Position numbers and translations under genes: made by a program. This document shows, in pieces, positions 52,169 through 61,125 of a stretch of 64,000 bases of DNA; positions within the stretch are counted from its first letter, which is position 1, and every line of letters starts with the position of its first letter. The notes under the pieces were generated by a model, which was not told the origin of the DNA, ran no database searches, and was given only the letters and a program-made list of their open reading frames with translations. The stretch covers positions 57,064 through 121,063 of the forward strand of contig NZ_LATM01000017.1 in assembly GCF_000972495.1 (NCBI RefSeq), given 5' to 3'. Source of the stretch: Hymenobacter terrenus (lineage in GTDB: Bacteria; Bacteroidota; Bacteroidia; Cytophagales; Hymenobacteraceae).

Positions 52169-52817
52169 ATGAGCTCGCTGATTCAATTCGTTGCCAACTA
52201 CGACGACCTTTCCACCGATAAGGGGTTTCCAGTTCAAGTTTCATTGCGACCGGTGCCGCAACGGGTATATGTCACGGTTTCAGCCCAATGCCATCGGCAT
52301 TGCCGGAAGCCTCTTGCAGGCGGCCAGCAGCCTGTTTGGTAGCTTTGGTGGGGCGGAGCGCGCGGCCTACCATATCCAGCGCGCCGTGGGTGGCAAGGCC
52401 CACGACTCGGCCCTGGAAACGGCCGTGGGCGAGGGCAAGCAGCAGTTTAAGCAGTGCACGCGCTGCGGCCACTGGGTGTGCCCCGACGCCTGCTGGAACC
52501 ACAGCGCCGGCCTGTGCGAAGACTGCGCCCCGGATGAGCAGGAAGAGCTGCGCGCCCAGCAGGCCCAGGCCACCAGCGAGCAAATCCGCACCAAAACCCG
52601 CGAGCAGGACTACACCAAAAGCCTCGATTTCCTCAATCGGGACGCGCTGCTCCAGTGCCCCAACTGCCAGGCCAGGCTGACTGCCGGCCAGAAGTTTTGC
52701 CCCAGCTGCGGCACCCCCAACCCCGCCGCCAAAGCTCAGGAGCGGTTCTGCACCGGTTGCGGCGAGGGCCTGAAGCCCGAGCAGAAGTTCTGCGGCGAAT
52801 GCGGCACCAAGAACTAG
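52169..52817 (+). pseudogene. Double zinc-ribbon protein with a one-base frameshift
   Basis: The natural start is ATG 52169 (MSSLIQFVANYDDLSTDKGF). After K-G the frame shifts, and the rest runs from about 52225 in another frame (GFQFKFHCDRCRNGYMSRFQ). Removing one G from GGGG (52222-52225) joins them into a perfect 215-residue protein, and the total length (649 bp) is one base over a multiple of three. The body has a CDRC ribbon, a second pair of ribbons (CTRCGHWVCPDACW...CEDC) and two C-terminal zinc ribbons (CPNC...CPSCG and CTGC...CGECG). The protein family is a Bacteroidota zinc-ribbon type of unknown role. The lesion is real or a read error at a G run. Confidence 0.75.
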
Positions 52818-53011
52818 CGCGTTCTGAGTCGGTTGGTACCCCAAAACGCTTGTAGAGAAGTACGCGTCAGTTCACACGAATCACAGCCTAAACGGCTGTG
52901 GATGGTGCGGAATCGTGCCCCTTGGGATACAGCCTTACCAAGTACGGCCCCGCCGGCTACGCCCCTGCACCATCCAAGCTTACGTAGACAGTTCCTTAGC
53001 CAACCGACCCC

Positions 53012-53584
53012 ATGTACGCGCCGCTGCTTGCTCACATTGCTCGCTACGTGACGTTGACCGCGGCCGAAGCCGACCTGCTCATCGGCTACCTGCGGCGGCA
53101 GCCGGTTGCCCGCAAAGAACTTCTGCTGGCGCAGGGCCAGGTGTGCCCCGCCAACTATTTCGTGCTGCGGGGCTGCCTGCGCACCTACCTCACCACCGAA
53201 AAGGGCACCGAACAAACTATTCAGTTCGGCATTGAGGGCTGGTGGCTGACGGACTATGCCAGCCTCGATTCGCGCAGGGCGTCGGAATTCTTTATTCAGG
53301 CGGTGGAGGATACGGAAGTGGTGGTATTCGACCAGCAAGTGCAGGAAGAGGTATTCGGGCGGCTGCCGCAGCTGGAGCGGTATTTTCGCCTCATTTTGCA
53401 GCGGGCGGTAGCTGCATCACAGTTTCGGGTGAAGCTGATGTTCAGCTTGTCGGGGGAGCAGCGCTACCACCATTTCAATGCCTTGTTTCCGGAGTTTGTG
53501 CAGCGGGTGCCGCAGTACATGCTGGCTTCGTACCTGGGGTTTACGCCCGAGTTCTTGAGTAAAATCCGGGCCCGGGTGGGGTAG
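53012..53584 (+). CDS. Crp/Fnr family transcriptional regulator
   Basis: 190 residues. The cyclic-nucleotide-binding-like beta roll (YLRRQPVARKELLLAQGQVC, then PANYFVLRGCLRTYLTTEKG) is followed by the C-terminal helical part ending in YMLASYLGFTPEFLSKIRAR. Typical of the Bacteroidota Crp/Fnr group, where the C-terminal HTH is short. Together with the AhpD-like gene 95 bp downstream it may form a redox-responsive pair. The ligand is unknown. An imperfect palindrome GGATGGTGC...GCACCATCC (about 52899-52977) lies in the upstream gap. Confidence 0.88.
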   Translation: MYAPLLAHIARYVTLTAAEADLLIGYLRRQPVARKELLLAQGQVCPANYFVLRGCLRTYLTTEKGTEQTIQFGIEGWWLTDYASLDSRRASEFFIQAVEDTEVVVFDQQVQEEVFGRLPQLERYFRLILQRAVAASQFRVKLMFSLSGEQRYHHFNALFPEFVQRVPQYMLASYLGFTPEFLSKIRARVG

Positions 53585-53679
53585 ACGTAGGCAAAAGCGT
53601 TTCTTGAACTAGATTAAGTTTTCCCGGAAGGCTGAGCCGGAATTTTGTCGCATCACTCACCCAATAATCAACTGAGAAG

Positions 53680-54111
53680 ATGCGCACCAACATCCAGAAA
53701 ACCGAGCCCGAAGCCTACAAAGCCATGTTCGGCTTGGAGAAATACCTGAACGGCTCGCGCCTCAGCCCCACCCACCGCGACCTGATTAAGCTGCGCGCTT
53801 CGCAGGTCAATGGCTGCGCCTACTGCATCAACCTGCACACCCGCGAAGCCCGCCAGCGCGGCGAAACCGAACAGCGCCTTTATCTGCTGCCGGTGTGGCA
53901 GGAAACTACCCTCTTCACGCCCGAGGAACGTGCCCTGCTCGCCCTCACCGAGGAAGTGACGCGCATCGGCCAGCGCGTTTCGGAGGCTACCTACCAGCAA
54001 GCCGCGGCGGTGTTCGACGAGCAGTACTTGGCGCAGATTATCATTGCCATTGCTACCATCAATGCCTGGAACCGCATTGCCATTGCCACGGAGCTGCCGC
54101 TCGAAGCGTGA
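53680..54111 (+). CDS. Carboxymuconolactone decarboxylase / AhpD-like alkylhydroperoxidase family protein
   Basis: 143 residues, all-helical. The AhpD active-site motif is NGCAYCINLHTREAR (Cys46, Cys49, His53), preceded by RDLIKLRASQV. The family includes peroxide-reducing AhpD relatives and CMD-type proteins with the CxxC-x3-H site. The second half (LLALTEEVTRIGQRVSEATY) is standard. It follows the Crp/Fnr regulator on the same strand; that regulator probably controls it. An antioxidant role is inferred from the CxxC/His site. Confidence 0.9.
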   Translation: MRTNIQKTEPEAYKAMFGLEKYLNGSRLSPTHRDLIKLRASQVNGCAYCINLHTREARQRGETEQRLYLLPVWQETTLFTPEERALLALTEEVTRIGQRVSEATYQQAAAVFDEQYLAQIIIAIATINAWNRIAIATELPLEA

Positions 54112-54128
54112 GACAATGCTCAGAAGCG

Positions 54129-54246
54129 AGTTGCATTAGCCAGAATGCTGCAAGAGTGCGACACTTGGCCGCTCGTCGTCCGCGCCGTTCGGATGTCGTC
54201 TGAACGTCATCGTTCAACGAGGAGACGCCAAGGGTAGCGTCTCTAC
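54129..54246. repeat. Foldback repeat family C, degenerate third copy
   Basis: It starts with TTGCATTAGCCAG (compare TTGCATTAACCAG at 49132) and ends with CGTTCAACGAGGAGACGCCA, then AGGGTAGCGTCTCTAC (compare 47944-47979). The left inverted arm is decayed. It lies between the AhpD-like (+) and SRPBCC (-) genes. Confidence 0.6.
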
Positions 54247-54285
54247 ACCGGACGGGCGGGAGTAGCCGCATAGCAGTCTTCGCCA

Positions 54286-54744
54286 CTAGACGGCGGCAAG
54301 AACCGGCAGCTTCTCAGCTTCGGCTTTCAGCCGCTCCAGCCAGAGCAGCGTGCCCTTGGCCAGACCGCGGTTGAGCGGCCCTTGGAACAGGCTGGCCAGT
54401 ATCCCTTCCATGCTTTCATCGACGACGACTTCGGTACCGTTGGGTACGGCCGTCAGGGTCCAGTTGTGAATGGCGTACACGCCAAGGGACTTGCCGGTCC
54501 AGCCCAGCTTAGTGGCGGGCGCGACGGTGTGCAGCGTGGAGTGAATGCCCGCCCCATTGGATTTCCAATCGAAGCTGGTACCAGGCTGCAGGGCGCCGTT
54601 GAGCTGGGGCCGCTGAATATCGGGCTGCCAGGCTGACCACTGGTTAATGTCTGTCAGCACGGCCCACACTTGGGCGGGGCTGGCCTCGATAACGATGCGT
54701 TGGTGGGTTTTGACCGGGGCGCTGGCATTGATGAGTACGTTCAT
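54286..54744 (-). CDS. SRPBCC family (polyketide cyclase/START-like) protein
   Basis: 152 residues of the Bet v1/START helix-grip fold: HQRIVIEASPAQVWAVLTDI, then NQWSAWQPDIQR and PGTSFDWKSNGAGIHSTLHT, with the long C-terminal helix (LFQGPLNRGLAKGTLLWLER). Such small SRPBCC proteins bind hydrophobic ligands; no catalytic residues can be assigned. Monocistronic, upstream of the second Crp/Fnr gene's 3' end. Function unknown. Confidence 0.88.
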   Translation of the reverse strand: MNVLINASAPVKTHQRIVIEASPAQVWAVLTDINQWSAWQPDIQRPQLNGALQPGTSFDWKSNGAGIHSTLHTVAPATKLGWTGKSLGVYAIHNWTLTAVPNGTEVVVDESMEGILASLFQGPLNRGLAKGTLLWLERLKAEAEKLPVLAAV

Positions 54745-54853
54745 GACACAGAGGTTTTTGGGAGGTGATTAATGACCCAAAATTCCGCCCGCTGGCCAGG
54801 CTCGTACGATAACAAAAGATAAGAAATCAACGAAGTGCATCCCGAATGCTGCG

Positions 54854-55456
54854 CTACGCCCCGCGAGCAACCCGGTTGCGGATGCGGCTTAGGCTGACGG
54901 GCGTGATGCCCAGGTAATTGGCGATGTAGTGCTGCGGCACCCGTTCCAGGATTTTCTTTTTGTTGCTGGCCAGCAGGTCGCGGTAGCGCTCTTCAGGGCT
55001 GAGCATCAGCAGGCCCACCATGCGTTCTTCGAGGCCTAGAGTGAGGTATTCGGCCAATACCCGCCCGAATTTCTGCCAGGCCATGCGCTGCTCAAACAGC
55101 CCAACCAGCACCGCGTAGGGAAAGCTGAGGTAGCGCCCTTCGCTCAGCGCCTCGATGGTGACGAGCGAGGGCCGGCCGGTCAGACAGCTCATGTACGCGC
55201 TCATCAAGTGGTTTTCGAAGAAGAAATAGGTAGTGCGCTCCTCGCCATCTTTGGTGTAGAACTGCCGGAACATGCCCTCCAGCACAAAGGCCACCTCGTT
55301 TGCCACCCGCCCCTCCGGCGCAATCAGGCCGTGCTTTTTGATGGTAACCAGCCGCACATGCGGTAGCAGCAAGTTCCAATCGTCGTCGCTGAGCGTCACG
55401 AACCGGGCAATGTGCTGGCGCAGGCGTAACAGGTCTTCGGGGGGCGCGTTCAGCAT
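54854..55456 (-). CDS. Crp/Fnr family transcriptional regulator
   Basis: 200 residues. The cNMP-binding-like roll (IKKHGLIAPEGRVANEVAFV, then LEGMFRQFYTKDGEERTTYF) is followed by the DNA-binding part NKKKILERVPQHYIANYLGI, then TPVSLSRIRNRVA. Same subgroup as the gene at 53012 but clearly different in sequence. It is encoded 76 bp downstream of the TonB-dependent receptor on the same strand, so they may form a unit in which this protein responds to the imported ligand. That link is only positional. Confidence 0.88.
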   Translation of the reverse strand: MLNAPPEDLLRLRQHIARFVTLSDDDWNLLLPHVRLVTIKKHGLIAPEGRVANEVAFVLEGMFRQFYTKDGEERTTYFFFENHLMSAYMSCLTGRPSLVTIEALSEGRYLSFPYAVLVGLFEQRMAWQKFGRVLAEYLTLGLEERMVGLLMLSPEERYRDLLASNKKKILERVPQHYIANYLGITPVSLSRIRNRVARGA

Positions 55457-55532
55457 TGGGGACAGCGTTGGGGGTGGTTATCCTGACAAGATATTTCTCG
55501 CTCGAAATCATTGCAAAGCGGTACGCCCTCCC

Positions 55533-57839
55533 CTACCGCAGCCATTTCCAATTCACCGATACGTTGATGACCCGGCCCTCCACCGGGGCCCACAGCTCGG
55601 GAAAAGCTGGGTTGGTGCGGTCGCCCAGCACCACAGCTTCGCGCCGCGTCTGGCGGTAGTCAAACAGGTTTTCGCCGTTGAGAATGAAGGTCCACGGGCC
55701 GATGTGGTAGCGGGCCAGGGCCGCCACAATGGGGTAGTCGGGGCGGGAGGAACCGTTGTCGAGGTACTGACGTCCGGTGTAGCTGGCCTCAATGCCCAAG
55801 GCCAGGTGCTCGCCGATTTCCTGGGTGGCCACGGTAGCCAGCTTGTGGCGGGCGGCCAGGGGCACGTTCGGGTTGGCGGCATCGTAGCGGCGGCGGGCGT
55901 AGGTGTAGAGGTAGCCGAGATAGAACTCGGTACCTTCGTAACGCAGGCGGGCGTAGCTCTCCAGCCCTTGGCTGACGGTGGGAGCCCCGGCATTGAGCCA
56001 TCCCAGGCCGACGCCGGTAGCACTGGGCCCGATCGGGAATCTTACCGGGCGGAAGATGAGCGGGTCTTGCAAGCGGGTATAGAAGAAGCCCTGGTTCAGG
56101 TTGAGGCTGAGCCCCGAAGCGAAGCGGTGCTGGTAGTTCACGTCGCCGTTGAGGCCCTGACTGCGCTCGGCTTCGGGGTTGAGCAGCTGGAGAGGCAGCA
56201 CCTGGGGGATTTCCCGCTCATCAAGCTCGTTCACGTAGGGCACGGGCACGCGGTAGCCGTAGCCGCCGTTCAGGCGCAGCGTGAAGTCGGGGCTGGCTTT
56301 GAAGAGCACGGCGGCGCGGGGCAGCACAAAATTGCCGTAGGTGTTATGGTGGTCGAAGCGCAGGCCACCCTGCACGCTCAGGGCGGGGGTGAGCTGCCAG
56401 TCATCCTGCACAAAGCCGCCCACGGTGGCGTAAGTGTAGTCGTTTTGCATGCGCGTCCGGCTTTCGGCGTAGCGGGGCTGGAAGTCCTCACCCAGCACGT
56501 TTAGTCCTCCTACCAACGTGTGCGAACCGTAGCGGTGCAGGTAGCTCACTTCGGAATAGTAGGAAAGCTGGCGACCGACGTAGGCCACGGTGTTGGTACT
56601 CACGCCGCGGCGGAACCAGCTGGCGGTGCCTTTCACGGTGAGGCTGCCGCCGGCCAGGCTGTCCTGGGTATAGATGAGGTCAGCGGAGTGGCGCTGGGTG
56701 CGATTGGTGACGAAAAACCGGTCGGCGGGGGTGCGGCTGAGGTCCTGCACCACGCGGGCGTCGCCGCCCTGGCGGTCTTCCACGGTGCCGGTGTAGCCAA
56801 GGGCCAGCTGGCCGTTTTTGGGGTAATAAAACAAGCGCGGGTGCACTGTAAAGTTGCGCAGCCGGGGCACGTCCACGAAGCCGTCGCCGTCTACGTCAGT
56901 GCTTTGCTGGCGGGTGCCGCCCGCAAACAGCGAGTAGCCCACCCGCTGATTACGGGCGCTGGCAAAACCGTTGAGGTTGCTTTCCTTAAGGGTCGATTGG
57001 TTGGCGGTGATGGTGAGCTGCGGGTCGTTCAGCACCGGCGACTTGCTCACCAGGTTGACCAGGCCGGCAATGGCGCCGCCGCCGTAAAGGGTGGAGCTAG
57101 AGCCCTTGATAAGCTCAATCTGGCGCAGGTCGAGCGGCGGAATTTGCAGGATGCCGAAGGAGCCGGAGTAGCCGCCAAGTAGCGGCAGCCCGTCGCGCAG
57201 AATCTGCGAATAGCGCCCTGGCAGGCCCTGAATGCGCAGGTCGGCGTTGCCGGTGGTGGGCGAGGTAGGCTGAATCTGGGTGCCGGCAATGTCGCCGAGC
57301 AGCGAGGCAATGTTGCCGGGCTTGATGCCGTTTTCTTCCACCAGCTCCTCCTCCCCTATCACCTCCACGCGGGTGGACAGGTCTTCGATGCGCGAATTGG
57401 TGCGGGTGGCCGTGACCAGCACTTCCTCCTCAATGGCCTGCGCGCTGGGAGCCAGACGTAGCACGAGCTGAGCCTGGTCGGCGGGCACGGCTACCAGCTG
57501 CGGCCGGTAGCCCAGCGCTTCTACGCGCAGGCGAGTGCCAGCGGCCGGCGCGGGCGCGAGGGTGGCCCGACCGTTGACATCGGTGGCAGCCCCCACGCCC
57601 GTGCCCGGCACACTCACGCTGGCCCCAATTACGGGCGATTGAGTCAACGAGTCGGTCAGCACCACGGTTAGGGACTGGGCCAGCACGGCCTGAGACAGGA
57701 GCACTCCCAGCACCATCAGCAGGCTGCCCCGCAAAATGGGCCAGACGGACAAAAGGAAGCGAGAAGGCAACGGAGCGTTTTTATTGAAATAAAGCGTCCG
57801 CTCGGCACGCTGGGCGGTTAGTTCAGGGGGTTGGCGCAT
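55533..57839 (-). CDS. TonB-dependent receptor with CarboxypepD_reg-like N-terminal domain
   Basis: About 768 residues from the ATG at 57839 (an in-frame GTG is two codons upstream; a later ATG at 57716 just before VLGVLLSQAVLAQ is also possible). The signal-like helix PILRGSLLMVLGVLLSQAVL is followed by a carboxypeptidase-regulatory domain (PVIGASVSVPGTGVGAATDV). The plug includes IASLLGDIAGTQIQPTSPTT, then LRIQGLPGRYSQILRDGLPL and LIKGSSSTLYGGGAIAGLVN. A 22-strand barrel closes with NVSVNWKWLR. BtuB/FecA-like cofactor or siderophore uptake is plausible, but no ligand gene is linked. Confidence 0.93.
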   Translation of the reverse strand: MRQPPELTAQRAERTLYFNKNAPLPSRFLLSVWPILRGSLLMVLGVLLSQAVLAQSLTVVLTDSLTQSPVIGASVSVPGTGVGAATDVNGRATLAPAPAAGTRLRVEALGYRPQLVAVPADQAQLVLRLAPSAQAIEEEVLVTATRTNSRIEDLSTRVEVIGEEELVEENGIKPGNIASLLGDIAGTQIQPTSPTTGNADLRIQGLPGRYSQILRDGLPLLGGYSGSFGILQIPPLDLRQIELIKGSSSTLYGGGAIAGLVNLVSKSPVLNDPQLTITANQSTLKESNLNGFASARNQRVGYSLFAGGTRQQSTDVDGDGFVDVPRLRNFTVHPRLFYYPKNGQLALGYTGTVEDRQGGDARVVQDLSRTPADRFFVTNRTQRHSADLIYTQDSLAGGSLTVKGTASWFRRGVSTNTVAYVGRQLSYYSEVSYLHRYGSHTLVGGLNVLGEDFQPRYAESRTRMQNDYTYATVGGFVQDDWQLTPALSVQGGLRFDHHNTYGNFVLPRAAVLFKASPDFTLRLNGGYGYRVPVPYVNELDEREIPQVLPLQLLNPEAERSQGLNGDVNYQHRFASGLSLNLNQGFFYTRLQDPLIFRPVRFPIGPSATGVGLGWLNAGAPTVSQGLESYARLRYEGTEFYLGYLYTYARRRYDAANPNVPLAARHKLATVATQEIGEHLALGIEASYTGRQYLDNGSSRPDYPIVAALARYHIGPWTFILNGENLFDYRQTRREAVVLGDRTNPAFPELWAPVEGRVINVSVNWKWLR

Positions 57840-58020
57840 TGTCACAAAAGTAACTTACGCGGGTTACTGACTGCCGTAGTGGATCAGGGATTGAGTTCGC
57901 AGCGAGCCCAAACGGGCTTCGTACTTCCGAACTTGCGTTTACGTAAGCCCTTCGTTCTGCCCGGCTCCGAGTAACTTGGTAGTAGTATTCGCTGCCTTAG
58001 TCGCGCTTTTATGTCTGCTC

Positions 58021-60582
58021 ATGCCTGATTCTTCCGCCCCGGCGTTCACGGCCGATGTTCCTGCTTCTGAGGAACTGCTGCACGTGTTGCTCAACGTTTC
58101 CCTGACGGGAATCATGATTTTGCGGCCGGTGTACGATGCCGGCGGCACCGACATCATTGACCTGGCCTGGGTGCACCTCAACCCGGCCGCTCAGCAGATG
58201 CTGAAGCTGCCGGAGCGCCCCAACCAGTCGTTTCTGACGCTCTTCCCAACGGCCGCGGTGGCCGGTGTGTATAACTTTTACCGCGACACCTTTTTGTCGG
58301 GAAAACTGGAACACCGCCAGAACAACTACCAGCACGATGGCCTCGATGGCTACTATCTATTGGCCGCTCAGCGGCAGGGGGAGGTGCTGGTGGTGAGCTT
58401 CACCGACACCAACGACCAGCCCCGCACGGCTGTGGAACAGGCCTTGCGCGCGAGCCAGGCCCGCGAGCTGGAAGCCCGCGCCGAAGCCGAAGCCGAGCGC
58501 AACCTGCTCCAGGCCGTGCTCACACAGTCGCCGGTGGCCATTGGCTTGCTGCAGGGCGACGACTGCGTGGTGACGGCCGCCAACGACCTGCTATGCGCCA
58601 TGTGGGGCTACTCGCCGGCCCAGATTCTGGGCCGGCCGCTGCTCGAAGGCGTGCCCGAGATGCGGGGGCATGGTTTCACGGAGTTGATGCGGGAAGTGGC
58701 CCACACGCGGGTGCCCTTCGTAGGGACCGAAGTACCCGCCGAGTTGCTACGCGAGGGCCGGCTCGAAACGCGCTATTACAACTTCGTATACCAGCCCTTG
58801 TACGGCCGTCAAGGAGAGGTGATGGGCATCATCGACATTGCCGCCGACGTGACGGAGCAGGTACTGGCTCGTCGCCAGGTGCAAACCCTGAATGAGGAAC
58901 TGGCGTCCATTAACGAGGAGCTACGGGCCAGCAACGACGAATTTCTGACTGCCAACTCCGCGCTGGCCCTCTCGCAGCAGGCGCTCTATTCCCTCAACCA
59001 GGAGCTGGAAGGCCGCGTGGTCGAGCGCACCCAGCAACTACAACAGCAGCAAGCTGTCCTCCGCCAAGTGCTGACCCAGCTGCCGGCCTCCATTTCCACC
59101 CTGACCGGCCCGGACCACCGCTACTCCTTTTTCAACGACCATTACCGATGGATTTCCGATAACCGCCCCTACCTGGGCCGGACCATTGCCGAGGTATTTC
59201 CCGAAGCCGCGGAGCAGGGTTTTATCAAGCTGCTTGACCAAGTGTACGCTACCGGTGAGCCGTATGTGGGCGTTGAGGTACTGGCCCAGGGCCACAACCC
59301 CGCCACCGGGCAGTCCGAATCCGTGTACCTGGACATCGTCTATCAGCCGTTGCGCGATGAACGGGAACAGATAACGGGCATTCTGGCTTTCGTTCTGGAC
59401 TCCACCGAAAAGGTGCGGGCCCGCCACGCCATCGAAGCGGCTGCCCAGCGGCTGCGCCTGCTCACCGATGCCCTGCCCGTGCTCATCGCCTACCTCGACC
59501 GTGAGCGGCGCTACCAATTCGTGAACCACGCCTACCGAACGTGGTTCAATCAGGACCCGGCCGCGCTGCTGGGCCGCCCTGTGCGCGAGGTGGTAGGTGA
59601 AAAAGCCTATGTGGCCGCCCAGGGCTACATGGACCGCGCCCTGGCCGGCGAGCGGCTGGCCTTTGAAGCCCGCATGCCGTATCGTGAGGGTTTCGTGCGG
59701 TACATCCACACCGACTACATTCCCGATGTGCGCAACGGCGAGGTGCAGGGATTCTATTCCCTGGTAACCGATGTGACCGACCAAGTACAAGCTCGTGAGC
59801 AGGTGCAGGAGCTAAACGAAGAGCTGGCCGCCATCAACGAGGAAATGCAGGTGGCCAACGAGGAGCTCCGCGACACCAACGACCGCCTCAGCCACACCAA
59901 CGTAGACCTGGATACGTTCGTGTACACGGCTTCGCACGACCTCAAAGCGCCCATTGCCAACATTGAGGGCCTGCTGCTGGCCCTGCGCGAGCAGCTGCCC
60001 GCCCCGGTCCAGCAAGACCCGGACGTGACCCACCTGCTCGACCTCATGCACGGCTCGGTGGCGCGCTTTCAGCGCACCCTCGGCCAGCTCACCGACATTT
60101 CCAAGCTGCAGCAGGCACATACCGAGCCCGCCGAAGCCCTGGACCTGGCCGCCGAGGTCGAGGCCGTGCGTCTGGACCTGGCCCCTGCCCTGGCCGCGGC
60201 CGGCGGCCAGTTCACCGTGGATGTATCGGCCTGCCCCACCCTGCGCTTCTCGCCCAAAAACCTGCGCAGCATTTTGTACAACCTGCTCAGCAACGCCATC
60301 AAGTACCGCGACTCCGCCCGGCCCCTGCAAGTACGGCTCTACGCCTACTGCACCGACGGCCAAGCGCTATTGGAAGTGCACGACAATGGCATGGGCCTCA
60401 CCGAAGAGCAGCAGGGCAAGCTGTTCGTCATGTTTCGGCGCCTGCACACCCACGTGGAAGGCACCGGCGTGGGCCTGTATATGGTGAAGCGCATTGCCGA
60501 AAACGCCGGTGGCACCATTCGGGTGCAGAGCCAGCCCGGCGTAGGCTCCACGTTTACAGCCGTGCTGCCCGACCTCTCCTAA
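58021..60582 (+). CDS. Soluble multi-PAS sensor histidine kinase
   Basis: 853 residues from ATG 58021; the upstream hydrophobic stretch in the longer frame (MVVVFAALVALLCLL) is probably untranslated, as PAS signalling proteins of this type lack it. Four PAS-like modules: about 15-125, 155-280 (GLLQGDDCVVTAANDLLCAM), 345-465 (YSFFNDHYRWISDNRPYLGR) and 480-600 (ERRYQFVNHAYRTWFNQDPA). Coiled-coil linkers repeat ELASINEELRASNDE / ELAAINEEMQVANEELRD. The DHp has His639 (TASHDLKAPIANIEGLL). The ATPase lobe has LRSILYNLLSNAIKYRD and HVEGTGVGLYMVKRIAENAG. With no membrane segment it senses a cytosolic signal. It pairs with the response regulator 33 bp downstream. Confidence 0.9.
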   Translation: MPDSSAPAFTADVPASEELLHVLLNVSLTGIMILRPVYDAGGTDIIDLAWVHLNPAAQQMLKLPERPNQSFLTLFPTAAVAGVYNFYRDTFLSGKLEHRQNNYQHDGLDGYYLLAAQRQGEVLVVSFTDTNDQPRTAVEQALRASQARELEARAEAEAERNLLQAVLTQSPVAIGLLQGDDCVVTAANDLLCAMWGYSPAQILGRPLLEGVPEMRGHGFTELMREVAHTRVPFVGTEVPAELLREGRLETRYYNFVYQPLYGRQGEVMGIIDIAADVTEQVLARRQVQTLNEELASINEELRASNDEFLTANSALALSQQALYSLNQELEGRVVERTQQLQQQQAVLRQVLTQLPASISTLTGPDHRYSFFNDHYRWISDNRPYLGRTIAEVFPEAAEQGFIKLLDQVYATGEPYVGVEVLAQGHNPATGQSESVYLDIVYQPLRDEREQITGILAFVLDSTEKVRARHAIEAAAQRLRLLTDALPVLIAYLDRERRYQFVNHAYRTWFNQDPAALLGRPVREVVGEKAYVAAQGYMDRALAGERLAFEARMPYREGFVRYIHTDYIPDVRNGEVQGFYSLVTDVTDQVQAREQVQELNEELAAINEEMQVANEELRDTNDRLSHTNVDLDTFVYTASHDLKAPIANIEGLLLALREQLPAPVQQDPDVTHLLDLMHGSVARFQRTLGQLTDISKLQQAHTEPAEALDLAAEVEAVRLDLAPALAAAGGQFTVDVSACPTLRFSPKNLRSILYNLLSNAIKYRDSARPLQVRLYAYCTDGQALLEVHDNGMGLTEEQQGKLFVMFRRLHTHVEGTGVGLYMVKRIAENAGGTIRVQSQPGVGSTFTAVLPDLS

Positions 60583-60615
60583 ACCCGAAAGGCCGGCTGT
60601 GCGTAGGCTCGTCTT

Positions 60616-61023
60616 ATGCCTAAGCTTACCAGCGTGTTGCTGGTCGATGACGACCAGACCAATAACTTTTTGAATGAGCGGCTGCTCAAGCGTCTCAACG
60701 TGGCCGACAGTATTCTGGTGGCCGAGAACGGCCAGGAGGCCCTGGACGTATTGCACCGAAGCAGTTCGGCGCCTCAGCCGAGCTACCCCGCCCTCATTCT
60801 GCTCGACATTCAGATGCCCGTCATGAACGGCATCGAGTTTTTGCAGGCCTACCAGCAGTTGCCCCTGGCCCAGCAGCGCGCCACCACCGTCGTGGTCCTC
60901 ACCACCTCAATGGATGCCCGCGACCTGGCCCGCCTCGACGAGCTGCCCGCCGCTGGTCTGGTCAACAAGCCCCTGACTCAGGAAAAGCTCGATCAGCTGC
61001 TCCAGCTTCATTTCCAACATTAA
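60616..61023 (+). CDS. Single-domain response regulator (CheY-like)
   Basis: 135 residues, receiver domain only. LLVDDDQTNNFL has the acidic pair, LILLDIQMPVMNG the phospho-acceptor Asp64, VVVLTTSMDARDL the Thr, and GLVNKPLTQEKL the conserved Lys. No output domain follows. It is 33 bp after the kinase gene and its cognate partner. Such stand-alone receivers usually relay to another regulator or a phosphotransfer protein. Confidence 0.93.
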   Translation: MPKLTSVLLVDDDQTNNFLNERLLKRLNVADSILVAENGQEALDVLHRSSSAPQPSYPALILLDIQMPVMNGIEFLQAYQQLPLAQQRATTVVVLTTSMDARDLARLDELPAAGLVNKPLTQEKLDQLLQLHFQH

Positions 61024-61069
61024 CTGGCCAGCAGGTAGCCCGATACAACAGATGACCAACCAACGAAAA

Positions 61070-61095
61070 GCCCCGCTGGAGAATCCGAGCGGGGC
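61070..61095 (+). terminator. Candidate terminator after the two-component operon
   Basis: GCCCCGCT, ten-base loop, AGCGGGGC: a perfect 8-bp stem 46 bp after the response regulator. The downstream sequence CGTAGTTCTTTAATA is only moderately T-rich. Confidence 0.6.
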
Positions 61096-61125
61096 CGTAG
61101 TTCTTTAATACCTCCACAAACGAGG

